Assembly (NCBI GenBank): GCA_963771655.1
Contig: CAVYUG010000001.1
Coordinates: 372,001 to 436,000, forward strand
DNA from: JAWVFM01 sp963771655
GTDB lineage: Bacteria; Actinomycetota; Thermoleophilia; Solirubrobacterales; 70-9
Direction of reading: 5' to 3'
Length of the DNA: 64,000 nucleotides
In this document: positions 16,746-24,035 of the stretch, piece after piece
Layout: every line of letters starts with the position of its first letter
Numbering within the stretch: the first letter of the stretch is position 1
The notes under the pieces: model-generated
What the model was told of the DNA's origin: nothing
What the model saw: the letters and a program-made list of their open reading frames with translations, nothing else
The model's database searches: none
Program-made: the position numbers and the translations under genes

Positions 16746-17129
16746 CTAGAAGTCGACGACCGGCGATGTTGCTCGCTTGCAGACGTAGATGGTCCCCGCC
16801 GTGCCCTGCTCCTGGCGCTTGACCACCGCGTAGAACTTGCCGTTGGGCATCGCCGGCAGCTTCCAGCGGCCCTTGGCGTTCGTTGTCGCCGTCCCGAAGA
16901 GGCCGTCGGCGCCGGGCTGCTTGTTGAAGACCTTGACCTTCCGCTGCGGCCGGCAGGCGTGGCCGTAGGGCTCGGAGTTGACCTTGCCGTGGAAGGGATT
17001 GCTCACCGCCAGGTTCACCTGCGAGTCGATGCGGATATGCCGTGTGGCGAAGGCGCCGGGTGCGAGCGCCGCAAGCCCGGCCAGCGCGATGGCAAGGACG
17101 GCGGCGGTGGAACGGCTTCGAGATCTCAC
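16746..17129 (-). CDS. Small secreted protein, predicted beta-sandwich
   Basis: The 127-residue product has an Arg-rich N-terminus and a signal peptide (AAVLAIALAGLAALAPGAFA). The mature part contains CRPQRKVKVFNKQPGADGLF, GTATTNAKGRWKLPAMPNGKF and TIYVCKRATSPVV. This looks like a carboxypeptidase-regulatory or transthyretin-like beta-sandwich; the two cysteines could form a disulfide. It lies 18 bp after the R2-like gene. No function is known. Confidence 0.65.
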   Translation of the reverse strand: MRSRSRSTAAVLAIALAGLAALAPGAFATRHIRIDSQVNLAVSNPFHGKVNSEPYGHACRPQRKVKVFNKQPGADGLFGTATTNAKGRWKLPAMPNGKFYAVVKRQEQGTAGTIYVCKRATSPVVDF

Positions 17130-17147
17130 GCGCGCGATGCTAACGCG

Positions 17148-17984
17148 CTAGCGATCATCGAGCGAGACGCCGATGATCGCGAGGCGCCGGTTGAGCGCTC
17201 CGAGCCCGAACTCGGCAAGCGCCCCCTCGTCGATGTCGAGGACGTCGAGCGCGCCGTCCCCCGGCGGCGACAGCGTCTCGGCGACGGCCGGGAGGAGGTC
17301 CAGGATCCGGCTCCGAACGACCTCGCCCATCGCCGCATCGGTGGCGACCGCCTCGCGCAGGAACCACGTCCCGTAGGCGATATGCCGCTGCTCGTCGGCC
17401 GCGATGCGCGAGTAGCCGTCGACGAACCCCGGGAGGAGCTCGCGGTGACCCAGCAGCCCGAGCAGGAAGTGCGAGGTGACGATCCCGAGCGTCCCCTCGA
17501 GGACCATGTGATAGATCGTCACGAAGTCGACCTTCGCGGCTCGGTCACGGGGCTCCCGCAGGAGCCTGTCGTGCGCCTGTACGAGGGCGCCGTCGAAGAT
17601 CTTGCGAAACGGCTCGCCGAGGACCTCGCGGGCCCTCGCCACGTGATCGGCGATCGCGGCGGGATCAGCGATCACCTCGTTCTGGAACCGCGCGTAGAAC
17701 TGCATATGGCGCACCTCGTCGACCAGTTGGGTCGAGAGGTAAGAGCCCTCCTCCTCGTCGTCCTGCGCCAGGACGAGGCCGCAGAACTGGGTCGAGATGC
17801 GCTCCTCGGCGACCATCAGCGAGCTGAGGACGAAGTGGAGGAGGTCGCGCTCGGAGGCGTCGAGGGACTCCCAGCTCGTCTCGTCGCGCTCGAGGTCGAC
17901 GTCCTGAGCGGCCCAGTGAGCGCGCTCCCAGTCGAGGTAGAGCTCCTGGGGGCTCTTGAGGTTGACTCGCTCGGTGGTGCTCAC
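17148..17984 (-). CDS. R2/R2lox-like diiron ferritin-superfamily oxidase
   Basis: The 278-residue product belongs to the ribonucleotide-reductase small-subunit superfamily. All six metal ligands can be placed: E60 (in MVAEER), E90 and H93 (DEVRH), E163 (MVLEGT), E198 and H201 (DEQRH). A Tyr five residues before E163 (Y158) occupies the place of the cross-linked Tyr of R2-like ligand-binding oxidases, and Y97 lies four residues after H93, where R2 proteins carry the radical Tyr. First ligand Glu rather than Asp favours an R2lox or class Ic-like protein. No large-subunit gene is nearby. Its start overlaps the arsM stop by 4 bp (ATGA), so it is translationally coupled to arsenic methylation. Its substrate is unknown. 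Confidence 0.82.
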   Translation of the reverse strand: MSTTERVNLKSPQELYLDWERAHWAAQDVDLERDETSWESLDASERDLLHFVLSSLMVAEERISTQFCGLVLAQDDEEEGSYLSTQLVDEVRHMQFYARFQNEVIADPAAIADHVARAREVLGEPFRKIFDGALVQAHDRLLREPRDRAAKVDFVTIYHMVLEGTLGIVTSHFLLGLLGHRELLPGFVDGYSRIAADEQRHIAYGTWFLREAVATDAAMGEVVRSRILDLLPAVAETLSPPGDGALDVLDIDEGALAEFGLGALNRRLAIIGVSLDDR

Positions 17985-18700
17985 GCGCGCTCCGGCATCC
18001 GGGCGCGGATGATCGCTGAGCCGGCGTGGTCGTGCACGCGATGGGTCTCACGCACCCTGATCGCGGTGAAGCCGGCTGCCTCCAGATGCCGCCGCAGGTC
18101 GGCCTCCGTCAAAGCGCCCGCGATGCAGCCGGTCCACGCCGCCAGATCGGCACGCGTCTCCTCGTCCATCTCGGGGTCGGCGACGATGTCGGTCACCGCG
18201 AGTCGCCCGCCCGGACGCAGCACCCGAGCCGCCTCGGCGAACACCCTCGCCTTGTCGGCGGAGAGGTTGATCACGCAGTTGGAGATGATCACGTCGACCG
18301 AGTCATCGGGCAGGGGGATCGACTCGATCGTGCCCTTCAGGAACTCGACGTTCGTCGCGCCGGACCGGACGGCGTTCGCGCGTGCGAGCTCGAGCATCTC
18401 GTCCGTCATGTCCAGCCCGTAGGCGTAGCCGGTGGGGCCGACGCGTTGCGCCGAGGTAAGCGCGTCGGTCCCTTCGCCGGAGCCCAGATCGAGCACGATC
18501 TCGCCCCCGTGAAGCTCGGCGACCGCGGTTGGGTTGCCGCAGCCGAGCGGTGAGGAGCTCGGCCCGCAGCAGTCGGCGCCCGCCACAGCGCCAGCCCCAC
18601 AGCACCCGGTGGAGGGCTCGCTCAGGCCGCGCGCGGCCTCCGCATACCGCTCGCGCACCACCTCTTGAATTTCCTCCGCATCGATCAGCCGGTCAGCCAT
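17981..18700 (-). CDS. arsM: Arsenite S-adenosylmethionine methyltransferase
   Basis: ArsM methylates As(III) using SAM. The 239-residue product has the SAM-binding motif VLDLGSGEGTDALTSAQRVG and the family cysteines: a Cys-rich N-terminal part (GCCGAG, DCCGPSSSPLGCGNP), the conserved SNCVINLS, and WTGCIAGAL near the C-terminus. These are the As(III)-binding thiols. ATG 18700 gives MADRLIDAEEIQEVVRERY. The gene overlaps the 3' end of arsR by 16 bp and its stop overlaps the R2-like start, forming an arsR-arsM-R2 operon. Confidence 0.93.
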   Translation of the reverse strand: MADRLIDAEEIQEVVRERYAEAARGLSEPSTGCCGAGAVAGADCCGPSSSPLGCGNPTAVAELHGGEIVLDLGSGEGTDALTSAQRVGPTGYAYGLDMTDEMLELARANAVRSGATNVEFLKGTIESIPLPDDSVDVIISNCVINLSADKARVFAEAARVLRPGGRLAVTDIVADPEMDEETRADLAAWTGCIAGALTEADLRRHLEAAGFTAIRVRETHRVHDHAGSAIIRARMPERA

Positions 18701-19041
18701 GCGCCAACTTCCTCCAAGGTCTCGGGATTGACGTAGTAGTAGGCCCACAGGCCCCTGCGCTCAGAGCCGACGAGGCCCGCGTCGCGAAGCACCTTGAGGT
18801 GGTGAGAGACAGTCGGCTGCGAGAGGTCGAAGAGCGGCACGAGCTCGCAGACGCAGACCTGGCCGGCGTGGCGCCGAAGCACATCGACGAGCTGCATGCG
18901 CACGGGGTCGCGGAGCGCCTTCGCGACGGCGGCCATCCGCTCAGCCGCCTCGCGCTCGATGTCGGGATAGACGACCGGTTCACAGCACGGCTCCCCGGCG
19001 GGGCGCTTGTGCTTCGGGGCGAGCTCCAGATCGACGCTCAT
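18685..19041 (-). CDS. arsR: ArsR/SmtB-family arsenite-responsive repressor
   Basis: The 118-residue winged-helix repressor contains ADPVR-type helix sequence (KALRDPVRMQLVDVLRRHAG), the metal-sensing loop VCVCELVPLFDLSQPTVSHH and the wing GLVGSERRGLWAYYYVN. Candidate As(III) ligands are C19 and C20 near the N-terminus (GEPCCEP) together with C63 and C65. A CC pair near the N-terminus matches the arrangement known for the actinobacterial ArsR of Corynebacterium glutamicum. It is divergent from arsC, with a palindromic operator candidate in between. Confidence 0.93.
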   Translation of the reverse strand: MSVDLELAPKHKRPAGEPCCEPVVYPDIEREAAERMAAVAKALRDPVRMQLVDVLRRHAGQVCVCELVPLFDLSQPTVSHHLKVLRDAGLVGSERRGLWAYYYVNPETLEEVGAWLTG

Positions 19042-19045
19042 CTAT

Positions 19046-19058
19046 TTGAATATATCAA
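19046..19058. promoter_or_regulatory. Candidate ArsR operator between arsR and arsC
   Basis: TTGAATATATCAA is an almost perfect palindrome (arms TTGAA/ATCAA around TAT) placed 5 bp before the arsR ATG and about 13 bp before the arsC start region. AT-rich TTGA-TATA-TCAA motifs are typical of ArsR-type operators. The adjacent CAATTGAATTG (19056-19066) extends the AT-rich core. Confidence 0.55.
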
Positions 19059-19070
19059 TTGAATTGGCTA

Positions 19071-19484
19071 ATGTCGATGTATGCCCGTTCCCCGAGGTTC
19101 TCTTCGTCGTGCGTCCACAACGCCGGACGCAGCCAGATGGCGGCGGGGTTCGTCGAGGGTGTGGGCGCGGGCCGGGTGAGCGTTCGCTCGGCGGGATCGG
19201 AGCCCGGTGAACGGGTCAACCCGACGGCGGTGGCGGCGATGGCCGAGGTCGGTATCGACATCTCCGACGGCCTTCCCAAACGCCTCACCGACGGCGCGGT
19301 GCGTGAGGCCGACGTGGTGATCACGATGGGCTGCGGCGATGCCTGCCCGATCTACCCCGGGAAGAGATACGAGGACTGGGACCTCGAGGATCCAGCCGGC
19401 AAGGACCTGGAGACCGTGCGGCGGATTCGCGATGAGATCGCGGCGCGGGTACGCGCGCTGCTCGAGGAGCTCGCGCCCGCGTGA
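19071..19484 (+). CDS. arsC: Arsenate reductase (LMW-phosphatase type), N-terminus frame-disturbed
   Basis: ArsC reduces As(V) to As(III) for methylation or export. The body is a typical actinobacterial enzyme: catalytic loop CVHNAGRSQMA, then VSVRSAGSEPGERVNP, GIDISDGLPKRLT, VVITMGCGDACPIYPGKRYEDWDLEDPAG with two further redox cysteines. The first beta strand is odd. The open frame reads MSMYARSPRFSSSC, but the expected strand EVLFV is encoded at 19094-19108 in another frame. An ATG CCC GTT CCC start (19081) lies in a third frame. Two single-base insertions near 19090 and 19109 would restore MPVPEVLFVCVHNAGRS. It is either damaged or a sequence error. Confidence 0.85.
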   Translation: MSMYARSPRFSSSCVHNAGRSQMAAGFVEGVGAGRVSVRSAGSEPGERVNPTAVAAMAEVGIDISDGLPKRLTDGAVREADVVITMGCGDACPIYPGKRYEDWDLEDPAGKDLETVRRIRDEIAARVRALLEELAPA

Positions 19485-20181
19485 TGGAGCGCCTGGCCTC
19501 GCCCGGCGCGTCGCCGCCGAGGCGCTCGCGGCGTTCGTCCTGGTCTTTGCCGGCTGCGGAGCGATCGTCACCGAGAGCGTGCACCACGGCGCGCTCGGAT
19601 CGATCGGCATCGCGCTCGCCTTCGGACTCGTGATCATGGTCATGGTCTACGCGACCGGTCACCTGTCGGGTGCCCACATCAACCCGGCGGTCACGATCGG
19701 CTTCGCGCTGACGCGCCACTTTCCACCGCGTGAGGCCGTGGCCTACGTCGCCGGCCAGGCCGCGGGAGCCGTGGCCGCCGCGTTCCTCCTGCTAGCCGTC
19801 TGGCCGAGTGAGCCGGCCGCGCTCGGCGCGACCGTTCCCTCGATCGGTGTCGGTGGCGCGCTGGTCTATGAAGGGTTGATGACGGCGTTCCTGATGTTCG
19901 TGATCATGGCCGTGGCTACCGACACCCGCGCTGTAGGCGCGGCTGCGGCGATCGCGATCGGCGGCACGGTCGGCCTCGACGCGCTGTTCGGGGGGCCGAT
20001 CACCGGGGCCTCGATGAACCCGGCGCGGTCGCTCGGCCCGGCGCTCGCCTCGGGTACGTGGACCGACTTCTGGATCTACCTGGTCGGCCCGGTCGCGGGC
20101 GCCGCCATCGGAGCCCTTGCGTACCAGCTCGTGAGAAAGCCGAACGCGGCGGGTGCGCAGGACCGCAAAGAGTGGAGCTGA
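19484..20181 (+). CDS. aqpS: MIP-family aquaglyceroporin, probable arsenite channel (AqpS-like)
   Basis: The product is an aquaporin-fold channel of about 232 residues with six membrane segments and both NPA boxes: SGAHINPAVTIGFAL and ASMNPARSLGPALA. Next to arsC it probably lets As(III) flow out, as AqpS does in Sinorhizobium meliloti ars operons; plain water or glycerol transport is the alternative. ATG 19484 overlaps the arsC stop (TGATG) and reads MERLAS, but the conserved ARRVAAEALAAFVLVFAGCG begins at 19501 in another frame, as if one base is missing near 19495-19500. The open frame without a shift would need ATG 19432 inside arsC. The stop at 20179 lies within the tRNA-Ala 3' end. Confidence 0.8.
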
Positions 20182-20245
20182 CGGGACTCGAACCCGTGAC
20201 CTACGCGCTGCCAGCGCGTCGCTCTCCCAGCTGAGCTACAGCCCC
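20173..20245 (-). tRNA. tRNA-Ala, anticodon GGC
   Basis: The minus strand folds into a full cloverleaf. The acceptor is GGGGCTG with CAGCTCC, including the G3:U70 identity pair of alanine tRNAs. The D arm is GCTC...GAGC, and the anticodon stem ACGCG/CGCGT encloses the loop CTGGCAG (anticodon GGC). The T arm is ACGGG TTCGAGT CCCGT. No CCA is encoded. The 3' end overlaps the last codons of the convergent aquaporin gene by 9 bp. Confidence 0.96.
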
Positions 20246-20290
20246 AGCGAATTCACGCCAGTTTACCGGCGGCCTCTGAGCAGCCCTGGG

Positions 20291-21139
20291 CTAGGCGGCT
20301 TCGGCGTCGGAGCGGGTGCCGGCGACGTCCAGCACCAGGCGATCCGGCCCGCGCTCCCGTACGTCGAGCTGCAGCGCACAGCGACTTCGGAGCTCGCCGA
20401 GCAGGTCGACCGGCTCCTTCAGGCTCACGGTGAGCGTCGCGCGACCCTCGGAGAAGCGCCTGATCGACAGCTCCGAGACCGCGGCTATCGAGCGGGCCGC
20501 GTCCTCGAACCCGACCAGCTGGGAGAAATCGGCAACCGGGCCGATCTCGACCTCGACCGCGCCGTCGAGCTCCTCGCCCGCGCGCCGCGGGCGGCGGCCG
20601 CCGAGCTCAGGGGTGAACTCGAGCTCCTCCTCCGCACCGACCCGCTCGAGCGCCGCCGCGAGCGCGTCGGTCAGACGCTCGCCGGCATCGTCCGATTGGC
20701 CGGCGATCTCCCGGATGCGCTCGGTCACGTCGGCGGCCTGGCGAAGCGCCGAGAGCCTGATCCGCGTCGCCTGGCCGCGTGCCTGGCGACGAAGCGCGTC
20801 GATCTCGCCTGCGAGCGCCGTCAGGGCGTCCATGCCCTCCCCGCCGCTCGCCCGCGCGCCCTCGAGCTCGGCCCGGACCCGGCGCAGCTCTCGCTCGCGC
20901 TCGACGACCCGCTCCGCGAGCCGCGTCGCCACCCGCTCGACTTCCTCGACCCGGACCCGCTCGCGCGCGATCTCGGCATCCCGGGCGCCGATCTCGCCCT
21001 GCCCCGTTTCGATCCGCTCCCTGGCAGCGACAAGCTTCTCCGCGATCGAGTCGACGGCGGCATCGCGCGCGGCAATCGCCTCATCGACGTCGGCGCGGCG
21101 ATAACCGAGGAGCGACCTCTTGAACTGCCCCGGCGCTAT
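20291..21139 (-). CDS. DivIVA-like coiled-coil protein, non-canonical start
   Basis: An ATG/GTG-based call would give only 213 residues from GTG 20932, but the open frame continues upstream and encodes the DivIVA-type N-terminus QFKRSLLGYRRADVDEAI. A long charged coiled coil follows (IAEKLVAARERIETGQGEIG, ARERVRVEEVERVATRLAERV). The C-terminal domain is globular (SQLVGFEDAARSIAAVSELS, LTVSLKEPVDLL). No ATG, GTG, TTG or CTG occurs between the rsfS stop and this motif; ATA 21137-21139 would give (M)APGQFKRSLLGY, the expected length. DivIVA-like proteins mark curved membrane and organise polar wall growth. It lies 40 bp after rsfS. Confidence 0.65.
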   Translation of the reverse strand: MAPGQFKRSLLGYRRADVDEAIAARDAAVDSIAEKLVAARERIETGQGEIGARDAEIARERVRVEEVERVATRLAERVVERERELRRVRAELEGARASGGEGMDALTALAGEIDALRRQARGQATRIRLSALRQAADVTERIREIAGQSDDAGERLTDALAAALERVGAEEELEFTPELGGRRPRRAGEELDGAVEVEIGPVADFSQLVGFEDAARSIAAVSELSIRRFSEGRATLTVSLKEPVDLLGELRSRCALQLDVRERGPDRLVLDVAGTRSDAEAA

Positions 21140-21179
21140 GGGCGGGACGCTAGGGGCAGCGACGGACGGACTGCGAGCG

Positions 21180-21599
21180 CTACCCGCCCGGCGTCCACTC
21201 GAGCCGCCCCGCCTCGCCCCAGAGCCGATCGAGCCGGTAGCGCTCCCGCAGCTCGGGCACGAAAACGTGCAGGACGCAGTCGAGGTAGTCCATGAGGATC
21301 CAGCGCGACTCGCGCTCTCCCTCCACGCTCGCCGGAAGCAGGCCGCGGTCGTGCTTCATCCGCTCGTAGACCTCGTCGTGGATCGCCTTCGCCTGGCGCT
21401 CGTTGCGCGCCGTGCAGACGACCATGAAGTCCGTGTAGCCGACGAGCTCGCCCACGTCGAGAATGACGAGGTCGGTCGCGACCTTCGACTCCGCGAGGCG
21501 CGCGACCTCCCGCGTCAAGGCCTCCGCCGCGCCGCGATCCGCCGCGTTCGGCGGCGTCTCGGCGCTGTCCTCAACCCTGCGCTCCGGCGCTTCGCTCAC
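21180..21599 (-). CDS. rsfS: Ribosomal silencing factor RsfS
   Basis: The 139-residue product matches RsfS (Iojap family), which binds ribosomal protein L14 and blocks subunit joining under starvation. The core contains KVATDLVILDVGELVGYTDFMVVCTARNERQAKAI, cited here by its ends KVATDLVILDV and DFMVVCTARNERQAK, then SRWILMDYLDCVLHVFVPELRERYRLDRLWG. Only the short extension before the core is variable. Its start overlaps the nadD stop by 4 bp, the usual nadD-rsfS arrangement. Confidence 0.94.
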   Translation of the reverse strand: MSEAPERRVEDSAETPPNAADRGAAEALTREVARLAESKVATDLVILDVGELVGYTDFMVVCTARNERQAKAIHDEVYERMKHDRGLLPASVEGERESRWILMDYLDCVLHVFVPELRERYRLDRLWGEAGRLEWTPGG

Positions 21600-22225
21600 C
21601 GGTAGAGCCCCCGCTCGAAGATGTAGTCGATCACGGGGTCGGGCACCAGGTAGCGGATCGGCCTCCGCTGGGCGACGCGCCTGCGGACCCTCGTGGAGGA
21701 GACGCCGATCTCAGGCATCCGAATCACCTCGTGGCGCCCTGTGCCCAGCCGTTCGAGCGCGGCCTCGACCTCGTCGAGCACGGTTCCCGCTCTCGCGGCA
21801 ACGCCCAGCCCAGCCAGCTCGAGCACCCGCTGCGGCTGGCGCCAGCTCTCGATTGACTCGGCGACGTCGGCCCCCATCAGAAACCACCGCTCGTCCTCCG
21901 GGCGCTCGTCGGCCAGGGCCTCCAGCGTCGCGTACGTATACGAGGGCCCCTCGCGCTCGACCTCGAGATCCGAGGCCCGAACGAGCTCGTTCCCCCGCGC
22001 CGCCAGCCGGGTCATCTCGAGCCGCACCCGCTTCCCCGGCTCCGGCTCGATCCGCTTGTGCGGTGCCTGGCCGGAGGGCATGAGCAGCACCTCGTCGAGG
22101 CGGAGCTGAGCCGCCGCCTCCTGCGCGAGCACGAGGTGCCCGATGTGCGGCGGGTTGAAAGCGCCCCCGAGAACCCCGATGCGACCGACGAGCCCGCGCC
22201 CCTCAGCCTCGGACCTGACCGTCAC
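21596..22225 (-). CDS. nadD: Nicotinate-nucleotide adenylyltransferase
   Basis: NadD joins ATP and nicotinate mononucleotide in NAD synthesis. The 209-residue product has the nucleotidyltransferase motif LGGAFNPPHIGHLVLAQEAA, then LMPSGQAPHK, WFLMGADVAESIESW and the C-terminal GVSSTRVRRRVAQRRPIRYL carrying the ISSTxxR signature. It starts at GTG 22225, inside the last 23 bp of proA, and overlaps rsfS at its end, so all three are translationally coupled. Confidence 0.95.
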   Translation of the reverse strand: MTVRSEAEGRGLVGRIGVLGGAFNPPHIGHLVLAQEAAAQLRLDEVLLMPSGQAPHKRIEPEPGKRVRLEMTRLAARGNELVRASDLEVEREGPSYTYATLEALADERPEDERWFLMGADVAESIESWRQPQRVLELAGLGVAARAGTVLDEVEAALERLGTGRHEVIRMPEIGVSSTRVRRRVAQRRPIRYLVPDPVIDYIFERGLYR

Positions 22226-23468
22226 CGTGGGCGACGTACTTGAACGTCGTCAGCTCGCGGACGCCGATCGGCCCCCGCGCGTGAAGCTTCTGCGTCGAGT
22301 TCCCGATCTCGGCGCCCATCCCGAACTCGAAGCCGTCCGTGAACCGGGTCGAGGCGTTCACGTAGACGCACGCGGCATCCACGAGGCCGACGAACTCGTC
22401 GCCGGCCTCCTCCGAGGACGTGACGATCGCCTCGGAGTGCCCACTGCCGTGCCGGTTGACGTGATCGATCGCCTCGGCGAGCGAGTCGACAACGCCGACC
22501 GCGAGCTTGAGATCGAGGTACTCGGTGTCCCAATCCTCGTCGGTCGCCACCTCCACCGGAATCGTGCCCGCCGCCGCACGCGCCCGCTCGTCGCCGACCA
22601 GCTCGACCCCCGCCGCACGCAGATCGCCGAGCAGCCCGGGGAGCAGCTCGCCGGCGACGTCGGAGTGGACGAGAAGCGTCTCAGCGGCGTTGCAGACCGA
22701 GGGCTTGTCGATCTTCGCGTCGATCGCGATCGCCCTCGCCATAGCGAGGTCTGCGTCGGCGTGGACGTAGACGTGGCAGTTGCCGGATGCCGCGTACATC
22801 ACCGGTACCGTCGCCACCTCCTTCAGCGCGTCCTTGAGCCCCTCGCCTCCGCGCGGGATCACGAGGTCGATCTCGCCATCCGCCGTCGCGAGCTCGGCGA
22901 GCTCGGACCGCTCACCTCCGGTGAGGATCTCGACCGAGCCCTCCGGGAGCCTCGCGTCGGCGACCGCCTCCATCACGAGCGCCGCGAGGGCGCTGTTCGA
23001 CCGCGCGGCGTAGCTCGAGCCGCGCAGGACGATCGCGTTGCCGCTCTTCAGCGTCAGCGCGGCGCAGTCCACGGTGACGTTCGGGCGCGCCTCGTAAACG
23101 ACGGCGACGACCCCAAGGGGAACCCGCACCTTGCGAAGGTCGAGCCCATTTGCGAGCGTCTTGCGCTCGAGCTCCTCCCCGATCGGATCGTCGAGGGCGG
23201 CGACGTCGCGCACGCCCGCCGCCATCGCCTCGATCCGGCCCACGTCGAGCGCGAGCCGGTCGCGCAGGGCGGCCGTGAGGCCTTGCGCGCGCTCGTCGGC
23301 GAGGTCCTCGGCGTTCGCCTCCAGCACCTCGCCGACACGCTCGGACAAGAGCTCGGCGATCCGCTCCAGCGCCGCGTTCCTGGTGGCGGCGTCGGCGCGC
23401 GCGAGCGTCCGCGATGCCCTCTTCGCGCTCGCGCAGACGTCAGCTACCGATCGCGCCGTCGTGGCCAT
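22203..23468 (-). CDS. proA: Gamma-glutamyl phosphate reductase
   Basis: ProA reduces glutamyl-5-phosphate to the semialdehyde in proline synthesis. The 421-residue product belongs to the aldehyde dehydrogenase superfamily: VPLGVVAVVYEARPNVTVD at the cofactor domain, LKSGNAIVLRGSSYAARSN, the catalytic Cys in DKPSVCNAAETLLVH, and DWDTEYLDLKLAVGVVDSL. ATG 23468 is preferred over an upstream in-frame start at 23549, which adds an unrelated Arg-rich leader. Its partner proB lies 4 kb away, separated by plus-strand genes and an MFS gene. Confidence 0.96.
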   Translation of the reverse strand: MATTARSVADVCASAKRASRTLARADAATRNAALERIAELLSERVGEVLEANAEDLADERAQGLTAALRDRLALDVGRIEAMAAGVRDVAALDDPIGEELERKTLANGLDLRKVRVPLGVVAVVYEARPNVTVDCAALTLKSGNAIVLRGSSYAARSNSALAALVMEAVADARLPEGSVEILTGGERSELAELATADGEIDLVIPRGGEGLKDALKEVATVPVMYAASGNCHVYVHADADLAMARAIAIDAKIDKPSVCNAAETLLVHSDVAGELLPGLLGDLRAAGVELVGDERARAAAGTIPVEVATDEDWDTEYLDLKLAVGVVDSLAEAIDHVNRHGSGHSEAIVTSSEEAGDEFVGLVDAACVYVNASTRFTDGFEFGMGAEIGNSTQKLHARGPIGVRELTTFKYVAHGDGQVRG

Positions 23469-23527
23469 TGCGAACAAGGGTAACCGGCGACGTGGGCGTC
23501 TTGAGCGGGCGCGAATACAGTCCGCGC

Positions 23528-23947
23528 ATGAGCGAGCCTGAAGCCGCATCCGACGGTGCCGCCCTCGCCCGCGGGTGGCTCGAGAACTCGCCCTTCGTGG
23601 CCCATCTCGGAATCCGCGTCGAGGCCATGGAGCCAGACCGCGCGCGACTTGCGATGCCGTTCGGCGAGGCGCTCCCGACCATGGGCGACGTAGTCCACGG
23701 GGGCGCGATCAGCTCGCTGATCGACACCGCCGCCGCGGCGGCCGCCTGGTCCGGCGCGGACGTCCCGGAGAGGATCCGCGCCTCGACCGTGGGCATCACC
23801 GTGGAGTTCCTCTCGCCCGCCCGGGGCCAGGGGGTGGTCGCCGAGGCGAGGGTCCTCCGCCGTGGAGCGATCACCTTCCTCGCCGTCGACGTCTCGGGCG
23901 AGGACGGCGAGCCGGTCGCGACCGCGCTCGTCACCTACCGGCTCTGA
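23528..23947 (+). CDS. PaaI-family hot-dog thioesterase
   Basis: The 139-residue product is a hot-dog-fold acyl-CoA thioesterase of the PaaI/YdiI group. The key region is PTMGDVVHGGAISSLIDTAAAAAAW, with HGG followed by the catalytic acidic residue (Asp in LIDTA). It then has STVGITVEFLSPARGQGVVA and AITFLAVDVSGEDGEPVA. Start ATG 23528 gives MSEPEAASDGAAL. It hydrolyses an acyl-CoA of unknown identity, perhaps aromatic. The gene diverges from proA and may be co-transcribed with nothing; the EEP gene follows 88 bp later. Confidence 0.88.
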   Translation: MSEPEAASDGAALARGWLENSPFVAHLGIRVEAMEPDRARLAMPFGEALPTMGDVVHGGAISSLIDTAAAAAAWSGADVPERIRASTVGITVEFLSPARGQGVVAEARVLRRGAITFLAVDVSGEDGEPVATALVTYRL

Positions 23948-23952
23948 GCTTC

Positions 23953-23958
23953 TATAGT
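23953..23958 (+). promoter_or_regulatory. Candidate -10 element upstream of the EEP gene
   Basis: TATAGT lies 78 bp before the TTG start of the secreted EEP protein. The same hexamer precedes rpsT, the 74-residue gene and the TetR gene, so it is likely the local housekeeping -10. No clear -35 box is seen. Confidence 0.35.
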
Positions 23959-24035
23959 CCTCACGAACCGGCACAGGGGCCGGCGTGCTCGGAGCCAGAA
24001 TGGCTCGGCGGGAACATCGAGAGAGGAGCTCTGCT

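Noticed and set aside
17148..20245. Integrative element carrying ars genes at tRNA-Ala
   Set aside because: No integrase, excisionase or flanking direct repeat of the tRNA end was seen; kept only as a weak finding.
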